The position numbers were made by a program, and so were the translations under genes. From positions 310,001-374,000 of the forward strand of contig NZ_CANLYL010000004.1 in assembly GCF_947495275.1 (NCBI RefSeq): DNA of 64,000 bases, written 5' to 3'. Origin of the DNA: an uncultured Roseobacter sp. (GTDB lineage Bacteria; Pseudomonadota; Alphaproteobacteria; Rhodobacterales; Rhodobacteraceae). Under the pieces are notes generated by a model, which worked only from the letters and a program-made list of their open reading frames with translations, was not told where the DNA came from and made no database searches. Of this stretch, positions 26,649 through 35,073 are shown piece by piece; position 1 is the stretch's first letter; each line of letters opens with the position of its first letter.

Positions 26649-26748
26649 TGCTACACCTCCCTCGTATGCAATTTGTCTGGCTGAGGAGCAGGCTGCATCG
26701 TCGCGCCGCCACCTGCCTGTGCAATTCAATGAGCAGGGCTCAATTTTT

Positions 26749-26780
26749 CACGAAATGCGCCTCAGGCTGCATGAAATGCG
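26749..26780 (-). promoter_or_regulatory. Direct repeat with 21-bp period, predicted LytTR binding site of the cox promoter
   Basis: On the plus strand CACGAAATGCG (26749-26759) and CATGAAATGCG (26770-26780) match at 10 of 11 positions and repeat exactly 21 bp apart. LytTR-family regulators bind two short direct repeats separated by 12-13 bp, that is, 21-22 bp centre to centre. The pair lies ~100 nt upstream of coxM and just beyond the stop of the LytTR-containing gene. Confidence 0.6.
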
Positions 26781-26786
26781 ATTGGA

Positions 26787-27911
26787 TCAGGCGCCCAATG
26801 CGTCGCGCACGGCCTTGAGGTTGGAGCGGCTCACCGGGACCGGTGGCAGGTTCGCGCCGGCAAAACGGCACAGACCGTTGTCTTTTTGGCGTTCAAAGTT
26901 TTCCACATGTGCGGGATTGATCAGGTAACTGCGATGGGCTTTCAGAAACCCCTGTGGCAGCAACCGTTTTGTGGCTTCGGTGATCGGCCAGACACAGAAA
27001 TGCTGTGCGCCATCCGTATAGATGTTGGTGTAATGCCCTTCGGCTCGCACGAAGGCGACTTTTGCGGGGTCGATGAAAAGCGTCGTGCCGTCCTTTTCGC
27101 AGGGAATGCGTGTTGGCTGCGGAGGCATTTGTGCAGGCTCGGAGGCAGGTTCCCGATCTGCCGGGGCTGGCGTGCGCTTTGAGTGGCGTATCGTGGGGTG
27201 CGGCACCAGAAAGGTGACGCCCATCCACAGGAATGCGCCGAAGATCACGAAGCTTGAGACCAGCACGCCAAGCGCCAGCACCTCGTTACTCATGATCGGG
27301 CCCAATTCGTTGAAGGATGGAACCTGCACAAAACGCGTGCCGGAAATCGCCACGAAGTGCACGGCAAAAACGGCGATGCCAAAGCACAGGGTTCCCAACA
27401 GGATGTTCTTTTTCGTGCGATGACCGTAAGCGATCCAGAAGGCGGTGGTACACAAGCCGAATGCGGCAATCACCGCAAGGGCCACACCCAGCGGCGTGTA
27501 AACGGCACGGCAGAGTTGCAGGCCGGCCATGCCCAGATAGTGCATGCCCAGAATACCGATCGCGACGAGGCTGCCTGCAAGTGATACCGTCTTCGTGGTC
27601 CGTTCTACGAAATGCAACAGGATCAGGGCGGCCCCTACGATCAGGATGGCCAGCAGGGCTGAGGCCAGCGTTATGGCAGAATCGTAGTAAAACAGGATCG
27701 GCATTTGCAGACCGAGCATGGCCACGAAATGCATCGACCAGATGCCGCCGCCCAGAGCGACCGAGGCCAGTGCAATGGCAACCTTGCGTTGACCGAAGGA
27801 CTTGCGAGACAGGTCTTTGGTCAGGGTCAACCCGGTAAAACCAGCGACGAGGGCAACAACGAGTGAGGCCGCGACCAAACCGGCATGATGACTTACGGCC
27901 AGAAAATCCAT
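26787..27911 (-). CDS. coxC: MHYT membrane sensor with LytTR output (CoxC-like)
   Basis: A 374-residue membrane regulator. Seven or so TM helices cover residues 1-235 with the three MHYT-type repeats SMHFVAM (59-65), GMHYLGM (122-128) and AVHFVAI (183-189); the His and Met residues are thought to bind a metal or haem that senses a diatomic gas. A Pro-rich linker (~245-270) leads to a C-terminal LytTR DNA-binding domain (VAFVRAEGHYTNIYT..FLKAHRSYLIN). CoxC of Oligotropha is a membrane MHYT protein upstream of coxM, as here. I take the ATG at 27911; a TTG ten codons upstream is possible. It probably activates coxM in response to CO (inference). Confidence 0.85.
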   Translation of the reverse strand: MDFLAVSHHAGLVAASLVVALVAGFTGLTLTKDLSRKSFGQRKVAIALASVALGGGIWSMHFVAMLGLQMPILFYYDSAITLASALLAILIVGAALILLHFVERTTKTVSLAGSLVAIGILGMHYLGMAGLQLCRAVYTPLGVALAVIAAFGLCTTAFWIAYGHRTKKNILLGTLCFGIAVFAVHFVAISGTRFVQVPSFNELGPIMSNEVLALGVLVSSFVIFGAFLWMGVTFLVPHPTIRHSKRTPAPADREPASEPAQMPPQPTRIPCEKDGTTLFIDPAKVAFVRAEGHYTNIYTDGAQHFCVWPITEATKRLLPQGFLKAHRSYLINPAHVENFERQKDNGLCRFAGANLPPVPVSRSNLKAVRDALGA

Positions 27912-28055
27912 GGCCAAATCATGTCGCCAAATCCTGCCCAATGCAACGCGTCATCGACCTGTAATCAACGTGTCAGGATCACATTTCCCGGCGCTCGGTA
28001 TTGCGGGTAGAGCGGGTCAACCTTCTGTTGCTTCGCGAATCGTTTCGGTGACTTT

Positions 28056-30476
28056 TTACGCTCTGACGCGCGTATAATCTGGGTCATATGGTCCAGGCGC
28101 GATGATCTGGGCACTGATGCGGCTGCCCAACACGTCAATCTCAACGCGCTGGTCAATCTGCGCAAACTCAGCGTCCACAAATCCCAAAGCAAGGTTGGCA
28201 TTGACGCGGTGTCCCCAGTCGCCTGACGTGACGGTCCCCACGACGGTGTCCGCTATCATGATCGAGGCCCCGCCATGGGCGGGCGCATCGGTGTTGTCCA
28301 ATATTAATGAGACCAGCTTTTTGCGCGGCCCCGCGGCCCCGCGGTTTTCCAGCGCGGATTTGCCGATGAAATCAGGTTTGTCCATTTTGACAAACCGCGC
28401 CAGCCCGGTCTCGAAAGGGTCGAATTCTGTCAGGATGTCAGATTTCCAGTGCAGATAACCTTTTTCAAGGCGCATGGACTCGACTGCGCGGCTGCCGAAC
28501 AGTTTCATCCCCTGCGCTTCACCCGCCCGTCGCAGCGCCAGGTAGCCCGCGTAGAGCTGGTTGTTGGGCAGGTGGATTTCATAGGCAAGCTCTCCGGAAA
28601 AACTCACCGACATCACCACGGCGGGGGCGATGCCGATGAAACAGCTACGCACGCTGAGCCAGGGAAAGGCGGCGCGCGACCAGTTTTCGCGGCTGACGGC
28701 CTGTAGGACATCACGCGATTTTGGCCCGGCCAGAACCAGAATGGTGTGATCATTGGTCAGCGATCTGATCTGCACGTCTTCATCCTTGCGCAGATGCCCT
28801 TGCAGCCAATCCATATCGTGGCACTCAGACGCGGCGGCAGACCCGTACCAGACGCGTCCATCCGGCAGATTGGCGATTGTTGCTTCGGATTTCAGCATTC
28901 CCTGTTCGTTGAGCAGATAGCCCAGCCCAACCTTGCCCGCCCGGCGTGGCACAGAACCGCAGATCATCCGGTCCAGAAAATCATGCACCCCGCTGCCGGT
29001 CATTTCAAACCGGTTGAAACCGTTGACTTCGGTCAGACCCACCGCGTTCCGGACGGTCGCGACTTCACCTGCGACAATGTCAAAGACGTTGTTGAACCTG
29101 AAACCATAATCCTCGTGGAAATCGGCAGCAGGTTTGATGTATTCCATCCGCTCCCAGCCGTTCACGACCCCAAAGGCAGCGCCTTCCGCGGCCAGAATGG
29201 GCGTCAGTGGTGTGGTCTTGACCGGACGCCCGGCAGGACGGTGTTCATGCGGGAAATGAAAGCGGAATTCGTTCTGATAGTCCTCGATGGCCTTAAGTGC
29301 GGTCAATTCGACATTGGTGTGTCCGGTGAAGCGGCGCGGGTCGATGACCCAGGTGTCATAACAGGCCTCGCCATGCACGATCTGCTGGGCCAGCAACCAA
29401 CCATGCCCGCCGCCTTCACCCAGACCCGCGCGCAATCCGATGATGCAGAACGCATTGCGCTTGCCCGGGATCGGCCCGACCAGCGGTGCGCCGTCGATGG
29501 TGTAGGTGATCGGTCCGTTGACCACCGTGTGAATGCCGGTTTCCATCAGCGCGGGCATGCGGGCAAAAGCGCCTTCGAGCACATCCGTGACCCTGTCCAG
29601 ATCATCCGGGCAGAGCGCATTGACGAAATTCGGATCAATCCCGTCCAGGCCCCAGGTCTTACAATCCTGTTCGTAAAAGCCGACCAGCAGGCCGTTTTTC
29701 TCCTGACGGCAATAGTAATCGCTGATCGGGCAGCGCAGCAGCGGCATGCGGTGGCCTGCTTCCCTGATGGCGGGGATTTCCTCGGTCAGGAAATACTGAT
29801 GCTCCATTGAGGCCACGGGGTGGTGCACACCCATCATCGCGCCCACTTCATTGACCCGGTAGCCCCCGGCGTTGACGACGATTTCCGCATGGATGTCGCC
29901 CTTGTCGGTGCTGACGATCCAACTGTCATCGGGCAGTTGGCGCAGACCGGTCACGGGCGTGTTGCGGTGCACTTCGGCCCCGGCCTTGCGCGCACGTCGT
30001 GCCAGCGCCTGACAGAGCTGCGCAGGGTCAATATCGCCGTCCAGCGGGTCCCAAAGCCCGCCCAGCAGATTATCCGTTGAAATCAGCGGATGCCGCCGGG
30101 CGCATTCTGCCGCGTCGATGACCTCGAAATGCACATCCATGCCGCGCGCCATCGAGGCAAAATGCCGATACCCGTCCATCTGGCTTTCGGTATTGGCCAG
30201 CCTGATCCCGCCATCCGCATGATGGTAATTGATCGGATAATCCGGATCTTCGGCCAGTTCCTTGTAAAGCTGAATGGAATGGGTTTTCAGGCCGACCATG
30301 GTCTGGTTCATGCCGAAATTCGTCACCTGCGCTGCAGAATGCCAGGTGGTGCCAGAGGTCAATTCATTGCGTTCCAGCAACATGACATCCGACCATCCCT
30401 CCTGCGTCAGGTGATAGAGTGTCGAGCATCCCGCGATACCACCGCCAATAACGACGACTCGTGTTGAAGTTCTCAT
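28056..30476 (-). CDS. Dimethylglycine/sarcosine dehydrogenase-like flavoprotein (DAO + GcvT)
   Basis: An 806-residue two-domain enzyme. The N-terminal DAO domain has VVIGGGIAGCSTLYHLT (residues ~8-24) and ELTSGTTWHSAAQVTNFG, in which the His is the usual site of covalent FAD attachment in this family. The C-terminal ~380 residues are a GcvT/aminomethyltransferase module (GVHDFLDRMICGSVP, ESMRLEKGYLHWKSD) that binds tetrahydrofolate and captures formaldehyde as methylene-THF. Expected reaction: oxidative demethylation of dimethylglycine, sarcosine or a related N-methyl compound. Divergent from an MttB-superfamily gene with a 32-bp inverted repeat between them, so both probably serve one pathway. 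Confidence 0.9.
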   Translation of the reverse strand: MRTSTRVVVIGGGIAGCSTLYHLTQEGWSDVMLLERNELTSGTTWHSAAQVTNFGMNQTMVGLKTHSIQLYKELAEDPDYPINYHHADGGIRLANTESQMDGYRHFASMARGMDVHFEVIDAAECARRHPLISTDNLLGGLWDPLDGDIDPAQLCQALARRARKAGAEVHRNTPVTGLRQLPDDSWIVSTDKGDIHAEIVVNAGGYRVNEVGAMMGVHHPVASMEHQYFLTEEIPAIREAGHRMPLLRCPISDYYCRQEKNGLLVGFYEQDCKTWGLDGIDPNFVNALCPDDLDRVTDVLEGAFARMPALMETGIHTVVNGPITYTIDGAPLVGPIPGKRNAFCIIGLRAGLGEGGGHGWLLAQQIVHGEACYDTWVIDPRRFTGHTNVELTALKAIEDYQNEFRFHFPHEHRPAGRPVKTTPLTPILAAEGAAFGVVNGWERMEYIKPAADFHEDYGFRFNNVFDIVAGEVATVRNAVGLTEVNGFNRFEMTGSGVHDFLDRMICGSVPRRAGKVGLGYLLNEQGMLKSEATIANLPDGRVWYGSAAASECHDMDWLQGHLRKDEDVQIRSLTNDHTILVLAGPKSRDVLQAVSRENWSRAAFPWLSVRSCFIGIAPAVVMSVSFSGELAYEIHLPNNQLYAGYLALRRAGEAQGMKLFGSRAVESMRLEKGYLHWKSDILTEFDPFETGLARFVKMDKPDFIGKSALENRGAAGPRKKLVSLILDNTDAPAHGGASIMIADTVVGTVTSGDWGHRVNANLALGFVDAEFAQIDQRVEIDVLGSRISAQIIAPGPYDPDYTRVRA

Positions 30477-30558
30477 GCGATTGCCTCGGTTTGACGTTCA
30501 AAACTGGTGCCAGAAGCGCCAAATGATTGGGTCGGGTCAAGATTGTGGCCAGTTTCAC

Positions 30559-30590
30559 CGAGAAATCAAAACTAAGTTTTCATTTTCTCG
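30559..30590. promoter_or_regulatory. 32-bp imperfect inverted repeat in divergent promoter
   Basis: Arms CGAGAAATCAAAAC and (reverse complement of the right arm) CGAGAAAATGAAAAC flank a 3-nt centre; the outer 7 bp pair perfectly. It sits between the divergent flavoprotein gene (starts 30476) and MttB-like gene (starts 30666), a natural place for a shared operator. Confidence 0.5.
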
Positions 30591-30665
30591 ATGGGATAAC
30601 GCAGTGCTTGTCGGCGAGGGGTTTCTATCGTCACCATATTGATCAACTTCGGGAGGATCGACGAG

Positions 30666-32192
30666 GTGACGCAGAAACAATCGCCACCGCGACGGTCAGG
30701 GCGGTCCGCACGCATTGCGCTCCGCTCTGCGGAACCCCTCGTCAATCCTGCGGCCCCCGGGGGGCAAGGCGGCGGCTACCGACCGCTCTCCGAGGCGGAC
30801 CTTCGCGCCATTTTTGATACCGCGGTAAGGCTTCTGGCAGAACTGGGCATGGGCGACGTGCCAGACCGGCTCCGAGCCGATTTGCTTGGGGCCGGTGCCG
30901 GGGAGCGTTCCGATGGGCGTGTCATCTTCCCTAAAACCCTGGTTGAGGACGCCATTGGGCGTGCTGCCAAGAAATTCACCCTTCACGGGCGTGATGAGGC
31001 GCGATCCATTGACGTGGGTGGTGATGCCGTGTTTTTCGGCACCGGCGGCGCCGCTGTGCAGACGCTGGATCTCGAAACATCCATATATCGCCCATCCACC
31101 TTGAAAGACCTACATGACTTTACCCGTCTTCAGGACGTGCTGACCAATGTGAGTTGGTTCACACGGTGTTGCATCGCCACCGATGTCCCGGACCCGCTCG
31201 ATCTTGATGTGAATACGGCCTATGCACTGATGAAAAACACCACCAAGCCGGTGGCCACAGCTTTCACGCTGGCGGAACATGTGGCCCCCATTGTGCAGCT
31301 TTTTGACATCGCGGCCGGCGGAGAGGGGCGGTTTTCGGCAAGACCTTTCGTCAAGGCCCATATCAGCCCGGTCATTTCGCCCATGCGCTACGGCGAAGAT
31401 GCGGTGGATGTCACCTACGCCTGTCTGGCCCATAACATTCCGGTATCCTGCATCACCGCGGCACAATCCGGTGCCACGGCTCCCGCGACGCTTGCCGGAT
31501 TTCTGGCGCAATCCCTGGCGGAGACGTTGGGGTCGCTGATGATGATAGATGCGGTCAAACCCGGCCACCCGATGGTCTTTTCCAACTGGCCCTTGGTGGT
31601 CGATCTGCGCACAGGCGCTTTTGCCGGAGGCGGCGGCGAGATCACCCTATTGAACGCGGCCTCCGCACAGTTGAGCAACTGGCTGGGATTGCCCTCAGGC
31701 GTGGCCGCCTCGATGACCGATGCAAAGGCCATCGACGCGCAATATGGTGCGGAAAAAGGCATGACCTCTCTGGCCGCGGCGCTGGCAGGCGGCAATCTGA
31801 TATACGAAAGCTCCGGCATGACGGCCTCACTGCTCGGGGCCAGTTTCGAGGCTTTCGTTCTGGATGACGAAATGCACTCGGCCACCTACCGGGCCTTGCG
31901 CGGTGTTGAGGTGACGGAAGACAACCTCGGGTTTGACGCCATCTGCGAGGCGGTTCTAGGCGAGGGGCATTTTCTGGGCGGGCAACATACCTTTGCCGCG
32001 ATGGAGCGCGATTATTTCTATCCCTCGCTTGCGGACCGCGACCCGCCGCGCACCTGGCAGGAGAAGGGGGCGCAAGACGCATGGACGCGTGCCCGCACCA
32101 GGGCCCGGCAAATCCTGAAAGACCATCAACCTGACTATCTTGAAAAAGATCAGGAAGCGGCGATCCGGCGCGACTTCAAAATTCTGGGCTGA
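30666..32192 (+). CDS. MttB-superfamily methyltransferase without pyrrolysine (second copy)
   Basis: A 508-residue member of the trimethylamine methyltransferase superfamily, with no in-frame stop and hence no pyrrolysine. Landmarks: LLAELGMGDVPD helix, VFFGTGGAAVQTLD, SPMRYGEDAVDVTY, and C-terminal GEGHFLGGQHTFAAMERDYFYP, which parallels GHYLGHPHTLENFQR in the first copy. It is only distantly similar to the gene at 1131. The GTG at 30666, 8 nt after GGGAGGA, is chosen over an upstream TTG without a ribosome site. Divergent from a DMGDH-like gene; its 3' end overlaps the convergent LysR gene by 17 nt. Likely role: demethylating a quaternary amine; corrinoid partner not seen. Confidence 0.85.
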   Translation: MTQKQSPPRRSGRSARIALRSAEPLVNPAAPGGQGGGYRPLSEADLRAIFDTAVRLLAELGMGDVPDRLRADLLGAGAGERSDGRVIFPKTLVEDAIGRAAKKFTLHGRDEARSIDVGGDAVFFGTGGAAVQTLDLETSIYRPSTLKDLHDFTRLQDVLTNVSWFTRCCIATDVPDPLDLDVNTAYALMKNTTKPVATAFTLAEHVAPIVQLFDIAAGGEGRFSARPFVKAHISPVISPMRYGEDAVDVTYACLAHNIPVSCITAAQSGATAPATLAGFLAQSLAETLGSLMMIDAVKPGHPMVFSNWPLVVDLRTGAFAGGGGEITLLNAASAQLSNWLGLPSGVAASMTDAKAIDAQYGAEKGMTSLAAALAGGNLIYESSGMTASLLGASFEAFVLDDEMHSATYRALRGVEVTEDNLGFDAICEAVLGEGHFLGGQHTFAAMERDYFYPSLADRDPPRTWQEKGAQDAWTRARTRARQILKDHQPDYLEKDQEAAIRRDFKILG

Positions 32193-33162
32193 TGTCTTCG
32201 ATATCCAGCAGGGCGAACTTGCCTGCCAGCCACGGCAGGTTTTCGACCGCCGGGTCCACCATGTGCTGACCAATCAGTTGCCGCATGCTGTCCCCGATCA
32301 ACGCGCAGGTTTCCTGAGCAAAATCTGATTGCGAAAATAAGGCAATATGCCGCGCGAATGCCTTTCCGGGAAATGGAACAAGGTCGATCCTGTCCCGGAA
32401 CCTGGCTGCACGGATGTAGTTTGTCGGCGTGGTGATCGCCCACCCCATACCATCGGCAATCATGCCCATAAGAGACTGATTGCTCTCGAACTGAAATCTC
32501 TTTGGCAGATCAATCCGCAGGCGCCGTAGATGGGCGCTTATTTGGGCGCCGATGATCTGTTCGTCGCTGTATCGCAGAAACGGCAGGGTATTCTGACCGC
32601 TCAGACAGGCGCGCGCATCCAGAGCAACATCTGCTGGCAGCGCCAGAACAAAGGGGTCACGCAACAAGGGTCGTGCTACAAGGCCTTCGGGCTCCGCCAA
32701 CGGGACTGTCGCAATGCCGATGTCCACCGAGCGGCTGTGCAGGAGTGACAGGATTTCGTGGCTGGGTCGGGTCAGGTGAGAAAATGCACAAGCGGGCATG
32801 ACTTTGGCGAGCAAAGCCGCCAGTTCCGGCGCGATCTGACTGTCAAAATCTTCGATCAACGCCAGTCTCAGGCTTCGCACATCGGAAAGGCGCCCTGACA
32901 GCGCCTCGGATTCCGCTTTGCGCAAAAGGGCAAGCGCTTCGTCGACATACCCCAGAAACGCCACCCCTTCGGCCGTCAGGACCATCGGGCGCCGCCCATG
33001 ATCCAGCAAACGCACGCCCAGGGTTTCCTCAAGCCTTTTCAGGTGATGCGAGACTGTTCCAATGGATAACCCGCTGTCTTTTGCCACCGTCTGAATGTGA
33101 CCTGCTCGTGCGGTTTCGCGAAAAATCTCCAGCGATTTGATGTTGAGATTGGAACGGTGCAT
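32176..33162 (-). CDS. LysR-family transcriptional regulator
   Basis: A 328-residue LysR-type regulator. The N-terminal winged helix is residues ~5-65 (LEIFRETARAGHIQTVAKDSGLSIGTVSHHLKRLEETLGVRLL), and the rest is a periplasmic-binding-like co-inducer domain (LRLALIEDFDSQIAPELAALL ... VDIGIATVPL). The ATG at 33162 is chosen because the family begins there; 46 further in-frame codons upstream lack similarity. Adjacent to the MttB-like gene (convergent) and downstream of a Kelch gene. It may control the methylated-amine genes, although the divergent promoter it would act on is 2.6 kb away. Confidence 0.9.
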   Translation of the reverse strand: MHRSNLNIKSLEIFRETARAGHIQTVAKDSGLSIGTVSHHLKRLEETLGVRLLDHGRRPMVLTAEGVAFLGYVDEALALLRKAESEALSGRLSDVRSLRLALIEDFDSQIAPELAALLAKVMPACAFSHLTRPSHEILSLLHSRSVDIGIATVPLAEPEGLVARPLLRDPFVLALPADVALDARACLSGQNTLPFLRYSDEQIIGAQISAHLRRLRIDLPKRFQFESNQSLMGMIADGMGWAITTPTNYIRAARFRDRIDLVPFPGKAFARHIALFSQSDFAQETCALIGDSMRQLIGQHMVDPAVENLPWLAGKFALLDIEDISPEF

Positions 33163-33281
33163 GAAACCTCGGAATTCGCGTGTGAATACGTTCTGCAAGA
33201 AGCTCCGGCCGATTTCAACGCCGCCGTTGCATCGGGTCCGCGCCAGCTTATCCTTGTTTTTTGTCGAGCGCTCTGGCGACG

Positions 33282-34205
33282 CTATTCGATTTCGAGACAC
33301 TCAATGCTGGTCAACTCCGGCGCGCCACCACGTGCACCACTTCCAGCGGCGATCCAGAGCTTGCCATCATGGACGCAGCAATTGGTGCCGTGCCGCGCAC
33401 GATTAAGGGCTGGCCCGATTGTCCATTTGTCCGTCGCTGCATCGAAAACCTGCATCTCGGTGAAGGCTTCCATCCGGCCCGCTTCGCCGCCGACATAGTG
33501 TATCTTTTCGTTGATGACGCCGGCACCGCCGGCGGCTGTTTCAATCGGCAAGGCTGCATCGTGAACCGACCATTGCCCGGAGCTGAAATCATAAACGTCC
33601 ACATCGCCTATGGTTGCTGAAAAAAGCGCGTTGTAATCCGCGCCGTTGTGTCGCCCTGTTTCCCGGCCACCAAAGAAATAAAGCTTGTCGCCCAAAATAG
33701 CGCAGGGCGCATGATCGCGTTTGTTTGGAGCATCCGGCAAGATCTGCCATTCGCCTGTGGCCGGATGCAACCGGTCAAACCAGGCTTGTGTGCCGGAATG
33801 GTGGCCATCGACGATGCCCCCGACAATGTAAATCCACCCATCACTATGGTGCACACAGCCTGCTGCACCGCGTCTGCGGGCTTCGGGAATGGGTGGTCCC
33901 TCGCGCCAGGTATCGGTTTCCGGTTCATAGACAAAGACGGTTTCAAGTGGCGTCTCACGCGGAAATTCCCCCGTCATCGTCCCAAGCAGCCAAATCTCGG
34001 TACCAATCACCACTGGCTGAAAATGGTGGATTTCCATCGGCGGTGCCGAGGCTGACGTCCAGCGGTTGGTTTTAGGGTCGAAGATGTCGACAGGTTGAAT
34101 GCGCCGGCCACCGAAGAGGTAGAGTTTGCCCTTGTATGCGGCAAAGCCATTTTCGTGCCGGCAATGTGGGGTTCCCGTACAATCAATCGTGGTCCAGCGT
34201 GACAT
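33282..34205 (-). CDS. Kelch-repeat beta-propeller protein
   Basis: A 307-residue protein built of about six Kelch repeats, each with the GG doublet and spaced aromatic residues (KLYLFGGRRIQPVDIFDPKTNRW, WIYIVGGIVDG, KLYFFGGRETG, IHYVGGEAGRMEAF, KLWIAAGSGARGG). No signal peptide is visible, so it is probably cytoplasmic, unlike the periplasmic sialate mutarotase NanM that has a similar fold. Clear ribosome site GGGAGA before ATG. Lies 119 nt upstream of the LysR gene on the same strand. Molecular role unknown; Kelch propellers can be enzymes or binding scaffolds. Confidence 0.85.
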   Translation of the reverse strand: MSRWTTIDCTGTPHCRHENGFAAYKGKLYLFGGRRIQPVDIFDPKTNRWTSASAPPMEIHHFQPVVIGTEIWLLGTMTGEFPRETPLETVFVYEPETDTWREGPPIPEARRRGAAGCVHHSDGWIYIVGGIVDGHHSGTQAWFDRLHPATGEWQILPDAPNKRDHAPCAILGDKLYFFGGRETGRHNGADYNALFSATIGDVDVYDFSSGQWSVHDAALPIETAAGGAGVINEKIHYVGGEAGRMEAFTEMQVFDAATDKWTIGPALNRARHGTNCCVHDGKLWIAAGSGARGGAPELTSIECLEIE

Positions 34206-34309
34206 GATCGGTTTTCTCCCTCTAACCCGTTGACCTACTTGGCCCTATCGGGCGCTGTAGGGCAAGCGACACCTCGCAGTGCGCGCGGTTGGATGTTTGA
34301 ACAGAAATG

Positions 34310-34987
34310 CTAGGGGGTTGCGGGAACAAGACTGGAAAGAGCCGCAAAGCTTTCTGATTGCCGATGACAGAATGAAAACTTCGGTTCTGTACATCCCGGA
34401 CCGACCGCAAAAACGCAAATACCGGCAGAGGCAGCAGATTGCGCACCGGGCAGTGAATCCTCAAAGGCGCAGACGTCAGTTGCGTCCAGGGTGAGGGCGC
34501 GCAGCGTCTCTTGATAGGGCAGAGGATCCGGTTTGCCCTTTGGCAGTTCTGCGGCGGAGACAATCGTGTCAACAAGATTGCCAATGTTCAGCATGTCGAG
34601 GGCACCCTTGATGTGCCGCCGCGGCGATGAGGAGCAAATGGCGATCCTGAGCCCGCTCAGATGCAAGCTTTGCAGGCAATCAGCAGCACCGGCAATCGGC
34701 TCACGCATGCGGGGCAGCAGATCATCAGCAATTGCGCCGATTTCATGTGCGATGGCTGCGCGTTTGTCCGGCAACAGGGTTTCTTCAAAAGCCTCGTCAA
34801 GGAAACCATTCAACCCCCGACCGACATGGGCGTCCAGCAAGGCTTGGCTTGGTCTGCGACCATGATGGGCCAAGACCGAAATTTTTGCCGCTTCCCAAGC
34901 GTGTTCAGAATGAACCAGCGTCCCGTCGAGATCGAAAATCGCGGCACGAAACGGCCTGAATTCCCTGTCGTCAAAAACCTGTTTCAT
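34310..34987 (-). CDS. HAD-superfamily phosphatase (phosphoglycolate/beta-phosphoglucomutase type)
   Basis: A 225-residue haloacid-dehalogenase hydrolase. Motif I is FDLDGTLVHSE (Asp nucleophile ~19), motif II is CSSSPRRHI, motif III Lys is in LPKGKPDPLPYQ, and motif IV is AFEDSLPGAQSA. A helical cap lies between motifs I and II, as in subfamily IA. Likely dephosphorylates a small sugar phosphate. Divergent from a DeoR-type regulator with 86 nt between them; that regulator class usually responds to sugar phosphates, which fits. Confidence 0.9.
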   Translation of the reverse strand: MKQVFDDREFRPFRAAIFDLDGTLVHSEHAWEAAKISVLAHHGRRPSQALLDAHVGRGLNGFLDEAFEETLLPDKRAAIAHEIGAIADDLLPRMREPIAGAADCLQSLHLSGLRIAICSSSPRRHIKGALDMLNIGNLVDTIVSAAELPKGKPDPLPYQETLRALTLDATDVCAFEDSLPGAQSAASAGICVFAVGPGCTEPKFSFCHRQSESFAALSSLVPATP

Positions 34988-35031
34988 TTTCTTGAAGCTC
35001 CTCGGACATTTGGGGTTGGATTCTTCTCTTT

Positions 35032-35065
35032 TGCAGTGTTATGCATTTTTTTGCAAGAAAGTGCA
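35032..35065. promoter_or_regulatory. Four TGCA boxes at exact 10-bp spacing, predicted DeoR-type operator
   Basis: TGCA occurs at 35032, 35042, 35052 and 35062, one helical turn apart, in the 86-nt divergent promoter between the HAD phosphatase gene and the DeoR-type gene (start 35074). Such helical phasing is unlikely by chance and would present all four boxes on one DNA face. The last box is 9 nt before the regulator ATG, consistent with autoregulation. Confidence 0.5.
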
Positions 35066-35073
35066 GGAATTAA

